Shown here piece after piece: positions 1-5,187 of a DNA stretch of 5,289 bases. Every line of letters starts with the position of its first letter. Position 1 is the stretch's first letter. A program made the translations under genes and the position numbers. The stretch comes from Dehalococcoidia bacterium (lineage in GTDB: Bacteria; Chloroflexota; Dehalococcoidia; UBA2979). Under the pieces are notes generated by a model, which worked only from the letters and a program-made list of their open reading frames with translations, was not told the DNA's origin and made no database searches. The stretch is taken from contig SCTU01000257.1 of assembly GCA_004297315.1 (NCBI GenBank), positions 1-5,289 on the forward strand, written 5' to 3'.

Positions 1-13
1 GCTCTTCCGATCT
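1..13. other. Illumina adapter remnant (not genomic)
   Basis: The first 13 bases, GCTCTTCCGATCT, match exactly the 3' end shared by the standard Illumina sequencing adapters. The murE reading frame runs through them and gains the foreign residues DRKS after the conserved EAYRKAKG. An exact 13-base match at the very edge of a contig is far better explained by untrimmed adapter than by chance. Genomic sequence starts at about base 14. Confidence 0.93.
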
Positions 14-717
14 CGCCCCTTCGCCTTCCGGTACGCCTCGAACGTGCCGTGGAAGTCGAGGTGGTCCGGCGTCAGGTTCGTGAAGATAGCGGCGTGGAAC
101 TCGCACCCGTCCACGCGGTGCTGCTCGAGCCCGTGCGAGGTCGCCTCGACCACGGCGTGTGTGCACCCGGCATCGACCATCTCGGCGAGCAGGCGCTGTA
201 CGAAGGGCGCCTCCTGCGAGGTGAGGCGCGTGGGATTCGGGATTGTCACGCCGGCGATCTGGCATTCGATCGTCGTGAGCAGGCCCGCCTTCAGGCCGGC
301 GCCCTCGAGGGCGGCGAGCATGAGGAACGAGGTGGTGGACTTCCCGTCCGTCCCGGTCACGCCGATGACAGTGAGCTTCTTCCCCGGATAGTCCTCGTGC
401 GCCGCGCTGAGCTGCGCCATCGTCGCGCGCGGGTCCGCGACACCCACGACCGGCACGCCGAGGCCACCGACTTCGCCCTCGCGGCCGGCGACGCAGACGA
501 GGGCCGCCGCGCCGCGTTCGACGGCGGCGGACGCGAAGGCGTGACCGTCGGTCCGGTCGCCAGGGATGCAGACGAAGAGATCGCCGGGTTCGACCTGTCG
601 CGAGTCGAAGCGGATGGCCCGCACCGGCGGGAGTGCCTCGCGCGCCTCCGCAGGCACGGTCGGCGGCAATCCGCGCCGCCAGTCGCCACGTGCGAGGCCC
701 GAGGGCGGTTCGGTCAT
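14..717 (-). CDS. murE: UDP-N-acetylmuramyl-tripeptide synthetase MurE, N-terminal half (runs off left edge)
   Basis: MurE is the cytoplasmic ATP-dependent ligase that adds the third amino acid (diaminopimelate or lysine) to UDP-MurNAc-L-Ala-D-Glu during peptidoglycan synthesis. About 235 residues are present of a usual 480-510. Reading from the start at 717, residues 37-49 hold the Mur N-terminal motif FDSRQVEPGDLFV. Residues 119-129 hold the ATP-binding P-loop GVTGTDGKSTT, where most MurE have GTNGKTT. Residues 191-201 are EATSHGLEQHR and 213-225 are TNLTPDHLDFHGT, both diagnostic of MurE within the Mur ligases. The C-terminal domain, which holds the motif that separates diaminopimelate from lysine enzymes, is missing, so the substrate cannot be told. 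The ATG at 717 has AGGA 8 bp upstream, but the same bases read as a -10 box (see 718-729). The gene is divergent from the PPOX pair. The last four codons in the window are adapter. Confidence 0.9.
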
Positions 718-729
718 GCGGCGATCCTA
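718..729 (-). promoter_or_regulatory. Putative murE -10 box, leaderless-type
   Basis: On the minus strand TAGGAT (729 to 724) is followed by CGCCGC and then the murE ATG at 717. This is the spacing expected if transcription begins at or next to the start codon. The 12 bases match 11 of 12 with those in front of rnpB (2520-2531), where a ribosome binding site cannot be the explanation. No convincing TTGACA-like -35 is visible. The alternative is that AGGA within this stretch is a Shine-Dalgarno sequence. Confidence 0.45.
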
Positions 730-765
730 CCGTGCGACGCCGGATGCGCCTTCGAGACGGTGCTG

Positions 766-771
766 TATATT
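766..771 (+). promoter_or_regulatory. Putative -10 box for the PPOX gene pair
   Basis: TATATT sits in the only AT-rich patch (TGTATATTTTCC) of the 121-bp gap between the divergent murE and PPOX genes. It is preceded by TGCTG, but no clear -35 hexamer lies 16-18 bp upstream. A start near 778 would give a 5' leader of about 60 nt. The patch could also serve the minus strand (TATACA, 769 to 764), so the assignment is tentative. Confidence 0.35.
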
Positions 772-797
772 TTCCACTGCCTCGAACTACTAGACAG

Positions 798-819
798 CCG
801 GGCGTTGGACGATGCCCGG
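798..819 (+). repeat. Inverted repeat in the leader of the first PPOX gene
   Basis: CCGGGC (798-803) and GCCCGG (814-819) form a perfect 6-bp inverted repeat around a 10-base spacer. It ends 19 bp before the start codon at 839. It lies inside the expected transcript leader and could be an RNA hairpin or a protein-binding dyad. There is no T-run, so it does not look like an intrinsic terminator. In GC-rich DNA a 6-bp stem can arise by chance. Confidence 0.3.
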
Positions 820-838
820 ATTACCGACTGGGAGCACC

Positions 839-1261
839 ATGGCGGTTGCATTGCCCGACGACCTGAAAGCCGCGATCGACTCCTCCCGCGCTGACGGGTT
901 CCCGATCCTCTGGGCCTCCGTCGACGAGTCCGGCCAGCCGACGATCGCGATCTACGGCTCGACCCACGTCCACTCCGACCACGAACTTGCGATCTGGCTC
1001 CGCACCGAGGGGCGAGGGTTCCTCTCCCGCACCGGGAAGAACGCGAAGGTCTTCGGCTGGTACCGCAACACGAACACCAACGTCGCCTGCCAGATCGTCG
1101 GCGAGGCGCATCGCGTCGACGACCCGGTGGTCCGCGACCGCGTGTTCAACGAATCGCCCGAGGCCGAGCGCAAGATGGACGAGGCGAAGGCCGGCGTCGC
1201 CGTGATCGTGGAGATCGTCCGCGTGATCCAGCGTGGCCAGGTCGTCGCCTCCCGCGACTGA
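839..1261 (+). CDS. PPOX-like (pyridoxamine 5'-phosphate oxidase family) flavin-binding protein, copy A
   Basis: A 140-residue protein that I assign to the PPOX-like split beta-barrel superfamily, whose small members bind FMN, F420 or heme. The substrate is unknown. Family-like features are the early strand DGFPILWASVDESGQP (residues ~19-34), followed by ELAIW and then RGFLSRTGKNAKVF (~59-72). The last corresponds to the basic 'nl.rnp.v' stretch that lines the cofactor phosphate in the family. A C-terminal strand reads VIVEIVRVIQRG. ATG 839 is preferred over ATG 812 in the same frame. It has GGAG 4 bp upstream, and its MAV N-terminus aligns residue for residue with copy B, while 812 would begin inside the inverted repeat. 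About 73 of 140 residues match copy B by hand alignment, so the pair looks like a tandem duplication that has since diverged. No signal peptide or membrane segment is seen. Confidence 0.8.
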   Translation: MAVALPDDLKAAIDSSRADGFPILWASVDESGQPTIAIYGSTHVHSDHELAIWLRTEGRGFLSRTGKNAKVFGWYRNTNTNVACQIVGEAHRVDDPVVRDRVFNESPEAERKMDEAKAGVAVIVEIVRVIQRGQVVASRD

Positions 1262-1307
1262 CTGCCGCCGTCGCGATCGGTCCGCACGAAGAGGTGGAGG
1301 TGTCTCG

Positions 1308-1754
1308 ATGGCCGTCGAACTGACCGAGGAATTCAAGACCGCGATCGACAATGCCTTCGCGGACGGCTTCCCGATCATCTGGACGAGCGCCGGCGCCAAC
1401 GGCCAGCCCAGCCTCAGCTTCTTCGGCACCACCCAGACCTACTCCGAGCACGAGATCGCGATCTGGATGCGCACGACCAACCGCGGCTTCCTCGCCCGCA
1501 TCGAGGAGAACCCGAAGGTCGCGATGATGTACCGAAACGCGCCCGCACGCCTGACCTTCCAGATCCATGGCGAGGCCCGACGCGTGGACGACCCCGCCGT
1601 GAAGAAGCACGTCTACGAAAGCGCGCCGGAGATCGAGCGCAACGCCGACCCAGACCGGCGGGGGACGGCCGTGATCGTCGAGATCACCCGCGTGATCCAG
1701 CGGGGGGCCATCGTCATGTCCCGCGAGGGTGACACCGGCCTCGCCGCGGACTAG
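1308..1754 (+). CDS. PPOX-like (pyridoxamine 5'-phosphate oxidase family) flavin-binding protein, copy B
   Basis: A 148-residue paralogue of the gene just upstream, from which it is separated by 46 bp, so the two are probably cotranscribed. It keeps the same landmarks: FADGFPIIWTS near residues 17-27, RGFLARIEENPKVAMMYRN near 59-77 (closer to the family pattern than copy A), GEARRVDDPAV, and VIVEITRVIQRG near the C-terminus. It then adds an 8-residue tail. The start ATG at 1308 is supported by GGAGG at 1296-1300 with 7 bp spacing, a clearly stronger ribosome binding site than that of copy A. The family binds a flavin-type cofactor in a dimeric barrel. The natural substrate cannot be read from sequence. 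The TAG stop (1752-1754) overlaps the stop of the convergent ABM gene. Confidence 0.8.
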   Translation: MAVELTEEFKTAIDNAFADGFPIIWTSAGANGQPSLSFFGTTQTYSEHEIAIWMRTTNRGFLARIEENPKVAMMYRNAPARLTFQIHGEARRVDDPAVKKHVYESAPEIERNADPDRRGTAVIVEITRVIQRGAIVMSREGDTGLAAD

Positions 1755-2056
1755 TCGAGGCGCACGACCGGATCGAGGGTCATGGCCTCGAACCCCTCAA
1801 GCAGCTCATGGATGTGGCCGACCCGTGCCCGGAAGCCCTCGTTGGCGCGCCACGCCTCGACGGCCGCGGGGGTCTCCCACGGGCCCACCGAGATGAAGAC
1901 GTTCCGCTGCTGCTGATCGCGCAGAAGGATCGCCCAAACCGAGCCCGCAACGTCCTTCTTCGACCACGCCGCGAACTCCGACCAGGCTGCGACGAACTCG
2001 TCCTCACGCCCCGGCTTGACGGTCCAGCGGCCGTGGGTGAACACCTCGCCTGACAT
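1751..2056 (-). CDS. ABM-domain (antibiotic biosynthesis monooxygenase-like) protein
   Basis: A 101-residue protein with the dimeric alpha/beta ferredoxin-like ABM fold pattern. An opening strand reads HGRWTVKPGREDEFVAAW, a helix follows, and then a strand with NVFISVGPWETPAAVEAWRANEGF, the usual 'W.s.eA...w...' element of the family. The N-terminal 'W.V.PGRE.EF' matches proteins annotated as antibiotic biosynthesis monooxygenases. Most of these are cofactor-free oxygenases or stress-related enzymes of unknown substrate, so no pathway is implied. ATG at 2056 is well supported by GAGGAGG at 2064-2070, 7 bp away. The gene lies downstream of rnpB on the same strand and converges on PPOX copy B, sharing the 4 bp CTAG. 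A dyad sits 3 bp upstream of its ribosome binding site (2074-2091). CATACT at 2100 to 2095 is a possible but weak -10. Confidence 0.78.
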   Translation of the reverse strand: MSGEVFTHGRWTVKPGREDEFVAAWSEFAAWSKKDVAGSVWAILLRDQQQRNVFISVGPWETPAAVEAWRANEGFRARVGHIHELLEGFEAMTLDPVVRLD

Positions 2057-2073
2057 GGTTGTGCCTCCTCGAA

Positions 2074-2091
2074 GATCACGGACACGTGATC
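2074..2091 (-). promoter_or_regulatory. Perfect dyad GATCACG-N4-CGTGATC upstream of the ABM gene
   Basis: GATCACG (2074-2080) and CGTGATC (2085-2091) are perfect inverted repeats around GACA. The dyad lies between the 3' end of rnpB (2141) and the ABM ribosome binding site (2064-2070), leaving only 3 bp to the latter. It could be an operator covering the ABM transcription start, or a leader hairpin next to the ribosome binding site. It could also be a 7-bp stem-loop ending the rnpB transcript, though no T-run follows on the minus strand. I favour an operator. Confidence 0.45.
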
Positions 2092-2140
2092 AGGAGTATG
2101 AGGCGGGAGGGGAGCATTCGCGTCGAAAGGGGAATGGGCT

Positions 2141-2519
2141 GTCAGGGGGCCTGTAAGCCGAATTCTGTACCGCGCCTCGTGCCCAGCGAGGAGCGGCGAC
2201 GGCCATCCATCTACGACGCCAGTTACCCGACGCCTCCAGCAGCCTACCCGGGAGCAGCGCCGGACACGCCCACGCTCCCCTATTTGGCCTTGCTCCGGGT
2301 GGGGTTTACCGCGGCCGCCGCGTTACCGCGACGCCGGTGCGCTCTTACCGCACCATTTCAACCTTACCGGGCCGCCCGAAGACGCCCGGCGGTATGTTTC
2401 TGTGGCACTGTCCATCGGCTCACGCCGCCCGGCCGTTAGCCGGCACCCTGTCCGGTCGGAGTTCGGACTTTCCTCCCGCCGCCCCAGAGGAGCGGCCGGC
2501 GGCCGTCCGGCCCCCTGAC
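2141..2519 (-). ncRNA. rnpB: RNase P RNA, bacterial type A
   Basis: This is the catalytic RNA of RNase P, which removes the 5' leader from pre-tRNAs. Conserved blocks occur in order on the minus strand: GAGGAAAGTCCGAACTCC (2475 to 2458, 5' strand of P4); ACAGAAACATACC (2403 to 2391); GGTAAGGTTGAAA (2368 to 2356); GGTAAACCCCACC and then GAGCAAGGCCAAATAGG (2310 to 2279); and ACAGAATTCGGCTTACA (2168 to 2152, 3' strand of P4). Ends are set by a perfect 11-bp P1 helix (GTCAGGGGGCC at the 5' end with GGCCCCCTGAC at the 3' end). P2 is GACGGCC/GGCCGTC (2507-2501 with 2204-2198). In P4, CCGAA pairs with TTCGG around the universal bulged T, where E. coli has CCGGG/CCCGG, a compensated change. P15 is GGGAGC/GCTCCC. 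Length is about 379 nt, normal for type A. End positions may be off by a few bases. Confidence 0.96.
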
Positions 2520-2531
2520 GCTGCGATCCTA
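2520..2531 (-). promoter_or_regulatory. Putative rnpB promoter, -10 box
   Basis: On the minus strand TAGGAT (2531 to 2526) is followed by CGCAGC and then the inferred first base of RNase P RNA at 2519. The 6-bp spacing is typical of a -10 to start distance and supports the mapped 5' end. The promoter must fit within the 44 bp between the recombinase stop and rnpB, or else the RNA is processed from a longer transcript. The -35 position (CCTAAA at 17 bp spacing) does not resemble TTGACA. Confidence 0.5.
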
Positions 2532-2563
2532 ACTCACGCGCCGCTTGATTTAGGTTTCATCCG

Positions 2564-3904
2564 TTACGTCTTCTCGCGTCGCTGACTCACCCGCACCCGC
2601 CCGTCTCGCACGAGCACCTCTGCGACCGCATCCAGCAGCAGCGCCCGCTTGGCCGGGAAATCGAGGCTGTCCCACTCGTCGACCAGTCGTGCGGCGGCCG
2701 CCGCCGGGTCGAGACGGGGTTGCGCGGATTCGGCCTCCGCCTCCAGCCGCACGGCCTCCAGCGACGGCTCCCCCGCCGAACGGACCACATCGCGGTAGGT
2801 GAGCTCTCCCGCTGCCCAGCGTTCGAGGGCCCGCGCGACGGTGCGGTCGAGGGCGGCGCGCCGCGCTGCGCTCGTGCGCGCCGAGGGCAGTTTCGGTGCG
2901 GCGCGGCCACGGCCGGAGGCCAGCGCGTCGCGCACCGCCTCCTCGAGCACCTCCGTCCGCATCGAGTGGTAGGCACAGCGGCCCTGGTTCGTGGCGGAGG
3001 CGCAGCGGTAGTACGTCCGGGCCTCCCCGCCTGGCATCGAACGGCGCGCGCCGAGGAGGCGGGCCCCGCAGTGGCCGCAGCGCGCGAGACCTGCGAGCAG
3101 ATAGACGTGGCGGTGCTGCTCGGCCGGGGCGGTGCGGCGCCGTGCCATCCGCTCCTGCACCTCCTCGAATTGACCGCGACGGAGGAGGGCCGGGTGGGCG
3201 CCCGTGACCACCACGCCGAGCCGGCGGTAGGTGCCCGTGTACGCCGGGTTGCGCAGCACCGCGCGCACGGAGCCGGCGTTCCACGGCTTGCCGAGGCGCG
3301 TCAGGATGCCGTCCTCGTTCAGCAGACGCGCGATCCGCCGCACCCCCTCATGCCCGTCCAGGTAGAGCGCGAAGATGCGCCGGACGACCTCGCCCTCACG
3401 TTCGTCCACGACCAGCTTCCGCCCGGCGACGGCGTACCCAAACGGCGGGCGTCCCAGCACCTGTCCCCGGAGCGCCCGCTTCTGCATCGATTCACGTGCG
3501 CGCTCGCGGCGGCGCTCGTCCGGGGCGCGGCCTGTCCACGCCGAGCGCAGCGCCTGTTCCGGGGTGGAGCCGTCCGCGAGCCTCACGGGGGCGCCGGCCG
3601 CAGCCAGGGCCAGTAGCCGTTCCGCCCGTTCCAGCGCTCGTTCCCCCAGCAGTTCGGCGCTCGCCAGCACCACGGTGGGCCGTTCGACCGCTGTCGCGGC
3701 GGCGTCGAGGAGGGCCGCGAAGCCGGGAAGCCCTGGAGCGTCGGTGCGGTCCTGGAACGTCTTCGTCGCCCGGTAGCCCTCCGCGGCGATCAGGGCGGCG
3801 GTCGCCGCCCGCTGGAGCGCGAGGCCGAGCGGTGGCTCCGCGTCCGGCAGCGGGCGGAGGTAGACGAGCGCAGGGCGGCCCTCGGTCGCCAGATTCGCGG
3901 GCAT
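2564..3904 (-). CDS. Large-serine-recombinase homologue with degenerate catalytic domain
   Basis: This 446-residue protein has the architecture of a large serine recombinase. Residues ~10-145 form a resolvase-like N-terminal domain. Residues ~150-245 form the recombinase DNA-binding domain, with GRPPFGYAV, EGEVVRRIFALYLDG, IARLLNEDGI and then WNAGSVRAVLRNPAYTG. Residues ~268-322 form a zinc ribbon with Cys276, Cys279, Cys301 and Cys310. A helical C-terminal part has the usual ending WDSLDFPAKRALLLDAVAEVLV. The catalytic domain is abnormal. Where active enzymes read Y(L/V)RVST, residues 15-20 read YLRPLP, so the nucleophilic serine is lost. The DRLSR motif with active-site arginines is replaced by AELLG near residues 83-87. 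The helix that follows is shortened. The frame is open throughout and base composition matches the neighbours, so it is not an obvious pseudogene. I infer a DNA-binding protein that probably cannot cut DNA. No Shine-Dalgarno precedes ATG 3904, which may be leaderless. It is divergent from yceD and ends 44 bp before rnpB. Confidence 0.85.
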   Translation of the reverse strand: MPANLATEGRPALVYLRPLPDAEPPLGLALQRAATAALIAAEGYRATKTFQDRTDAPGLPGFAALLDAAATAVERPTVVLASAELLGERALERAERLLALAAAGAPVRLADGSTPEQALRSAWTGRAPDERRRERARESMQKRALRGQVLGRPPFGYAVAGRKLVVDEREGEVVRRIFALYLDGHEGVRRIARLLNEDGILTRLGKPWNAGSVRAVLRNPAYTGTYRRLGVVVTGAHPALLRRGQFEEVQERMARRRTAPAEQHRHVYLLAGLARCGHCGARLLGARRSMPGGEARTYYRCASATNQGRCAYHSMRTEVLEEAVRDALASGRGRAAPKLPSARTSAARRAALDRTVARALERWAAGELTYRDVVRSAGEPSLEAVRLEAEAESAQPRLDPAAAAARLVDEWDSLDFPAKRALLLDAVAEVLVRDGRVRVSQRREKT

Positions 3905-3917
3905 GCCGTCGAGTCTA
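3905..3917 (-). promoter_or_regulatory. Putative leaderless promoter of the recombinase homologue
   Basis: TAGACT (3917 to 3912 on the minus strand) stands 7 bp before the ATG at 3904, the spacing of a -10 box for a transcript beginning at its start codon. No purine-rich ribosome binding site is present in this stretch (CGACGGC). No recognisable -35 is seen. The layout resembles those in front of murE and rnpB. Confidence 0.38.
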
Positions 3918-3960
3918 CGCCGGAGGGTCGCGAGGACGGGTACGGCCGGGGCAGTCGAGG

Positions 3961-3966
3961 TACGAT
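3961..3966 (+). promoter_or_regulatory. Possible -10 box for the yceD-rpmF-fabD operon
   Basis: TACGAT lies 37 bp before the yceD start, in the 98-bp gap shared with the divergent recombinase homologue. Transcription from about 3973 would give a 30-nt leader containing the GGAGG ribosome binding site at 3992-3996. No -35 match is seen 16-18 bp upstream, so this is a weak call. Confidence 0.3.
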
Positions 3967-4002
3967 CAGCAGGCCTCAGACGAGGCGCCCCGGAGGTCTC
4001 CC

Positions 4003-4554
4003 GTGTTGATCAACGTCTCCACGCTGCTCACCGAGCCGGTGGGCCACGCGCGCCGCCTGCGTGCCGACGGCGAGCGCTGCCTTGTGGCCGAGGAGGGCTT
4101 CGAACAGGAGGTGACCGGCGAGATACGCCTGATCCGCTCCGAGCGGGGCGTCCTTGTGATGGCGTCCTTCGACCTCCTGCCGGTCACGTTGGAGTGCGGG
4201 CGCTGCCTGGAGCGCTTCCAGATGCCGCTCCACCTCGATTTCGACGAGGAGTTCGTCCTGCCGCGCGACCCCGTGACCGGCCTGACTCCAGAGGTCGATT
4301 CCGACGACTTCCTGATCGACGAGCGGCGGCATCTCGACCTCAGCGAAGCCGTCCGGCAATATGAGCAGTCCGCCCTCCCGATCCGGCCGGTCTGCCGCCC
4401 GGACTGTCGAGGGCTGTGCCCCACCTGCGGGCGCAACCTAAACGTTGAAACCTGCGCCTGCCTCCCGGTGGGCCGGAATGACCCATGGGGCCCGCTGCGG
4501 TCGTTGGCCGAGCGGTTCCAGACGGAGGATCCTGATGGCTCTCCCCAAGCGTAG
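4003..4554 (+). CDS. yceD: YceD family (DUF177) protein
   Basis: A 183-residue protein of the YceD/DUF177 family. The family is found next to rpmF in most bacteria and has been linked to 23S rRNA accumulation and large-subunit biogenesis. Visible family marks are LECGRCLERF (Cys65, Cys68), an acidic middle part, and the C-terminal cluster CRPDCRGLCPTCGRNLN (Cys131, 135, 139, 142). The four cysteine positions in C-x3-C-x3-C-x2-C spacing are consistent with metal binding. GTG at 4003 is chosen because GGAGG (3992-3996) is 6 bp away. TTG at 4006 is the alternative. The open frame extends upstream to 3496, but that part is antisense to the recombinase homologue and not YceD-like. The 3' end overlaps rpmF by 20 bp. 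Confidence 0.9.
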   Translation: MLINVSTLLTEPVGHARRLRADGERCLVAEEGFEQEVTGEIRLIRSERGVLVMASFDLLPVTLECGRCLERFQMPLHLDFDEEFVLPRDPVTGLTPEVDSDDFLIDERRHLDLSEAVRQYEQSALPIRPVCRPDCRGLCPTCGRNLNVETCACLPVGRNDPWGPLRSLAERFQTEDPDGSPQA

Positions 4555-4711
4555 GACGCCCGTGTCGAAGCGGAAGACGCGCCAGAGTCACGACGGCGTG
4601 GCCGTGCCGACTCTGGTCCGCGACCCCGCGACCGGCGGCGTGAAGATCAACCACACCGCGGGCGGCGCGCGGGACGCGAAGGGCCGCCTCATCGAGCGCG
4701 GCGAGGCCTAA
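4535..4711 (+). CDS. rpmF: 50S ribosomal protein bL32, cysteine-free form
   Basis: A 58-residue, strongly basic protein, the normal length for bL32 of the large ribosomal subunit. It begins MALPKRRTPVSKRKTRQSHD, the standard bL32 opening with the N-terminal (A/V)(L/P)PKR element and the R...H pair. It then has VPTLVRDPATGGVKINH and ends in GRLIERGEA. The four zinc-ligand cysteines found in many bL32 proteins are absent, so this is the zinc-independent form. Start ATG 4535 has GGAGG at 4524-4528 with 6 bp spacing. Both lie inside the end of yceD, so translation of the two is probably coupled. Confidence 0.93.
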   Translation: MALPKRRTPVSKRKTRQSHDGVAVPTLVRDPATGGVKINHTAGGARDAKGRLIERGEA

Positions 4712-4716
4712 CCCTG

Positions 4717-5187
4717 GTGCCCTCTCCCGCCGAGACCGTCGCCGCGACGCTCGCCCGCATCGCATCGCTCCCCGTCGCCGCCGACACCGCCTGGGTCTTC
4801 CCCGGGCAGGGTGCCCAGGCGGTCGGGATGGGTGCCGACCTGTACGCGCAGTTGCCCGCGGCCCGTGCGGTCTTCGACACGGCCGACACGGCCCTCGGAG
4901 TCGCGCTCTCCGGGCTCTGCTTCACCGGTCCCGAGGCAGAACTGACGCTGACGACGAACACGCAGCCCGCCCTCGTGACCCACGCGATCGCGGCCCTGGT
5001 CGCCGCGCTCGATGCCGGCAAGATCACACACAGCCCCGCCTTCGTCGCTGGCCACTCGCTCGGCGAGTACGCGGCGCTGGTTGCCGCCGGTTCCGTCACG
5101 TTCGAGGAAGGCGTGCGCCTGGTGCGGGAGCGCGGCGAGGCGATGCAGGCCGCGTGTGACGCGCAGCCAGGGACGATGGCCGCCGTC
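4717..5187 (+). CDS. fabD: Malonyl-CoA:ACP transacylase FabD, N-terminal part (broken by foldback)
   Basis: FabD moves the malonyl group from malonyl-CoA to acyl carrier protein, supplying type II fatty-acid synthesis. About 157 genuine residues are present of a usual ~300-310. Residues 28-34 are FPGQGAQ, the family signature that shapes the oxyanion hole. Residues 82-86 are TQPAL. Residues 112-118 are GHSLGEY with nucleophile Ser114. RERGEAMQ at 137-144 includes the arginine that binds the malonyl carboxylate. The partner histidine lies further on and is missing. GTG 4717 is the only plausible start before FPGQGAQ. It sits 5 bp after the rpmF stop with only a weak GCGAGG upstream (4701-4706), so translational coupling is likely. 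From about 5186 the frame stays open but encodes the reverse complement of earlier fabD sequence, so residues after TMAAVL are artefactual. Confidence 0.93.

Noticed and set aside
49..894. Long plus-strand open frame of 281 codons opposite murE
   Set aside because: It is antisense to a clear MurE sequence, runs through the divergent promoter region into the PPOX gene, and has the Arg/Gly/Ala-rich look of a GC-rich shadow frame.
2059..2439. Plus-strand open frame of 126 codons across the RNase P region
   Set aside because: It lies antisense to rnpB, whose conserved blocks and helices fully explain the sequence. Such frames are a known source of false hypothetical proteins.
2720..3616. 298-codon plus-strand frame inside the recombinase gene
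   Set aside because: It is a shadow of the opposite strand, with no ribosome binding site and no recognisable domain, whereas the minus strand has clear family motifs.
2564..3904. Attachment sites or an integrated mobile element around the recombinase homologue
   Set aside because: I looked for direct repeats at the gene edges and for a duplicated rnpB end and saw none. There are no cargo genes, and the catalytic residues are missing.
3496..4002. N-terminal extension of the yceD frame up to the ATG at 3496
   Set aside because: This part is antisense to the recombinase homologue and is rich in Arg, Pro and Ser. A good GGAGG supports GTG 4003, where YceD similarity begins.
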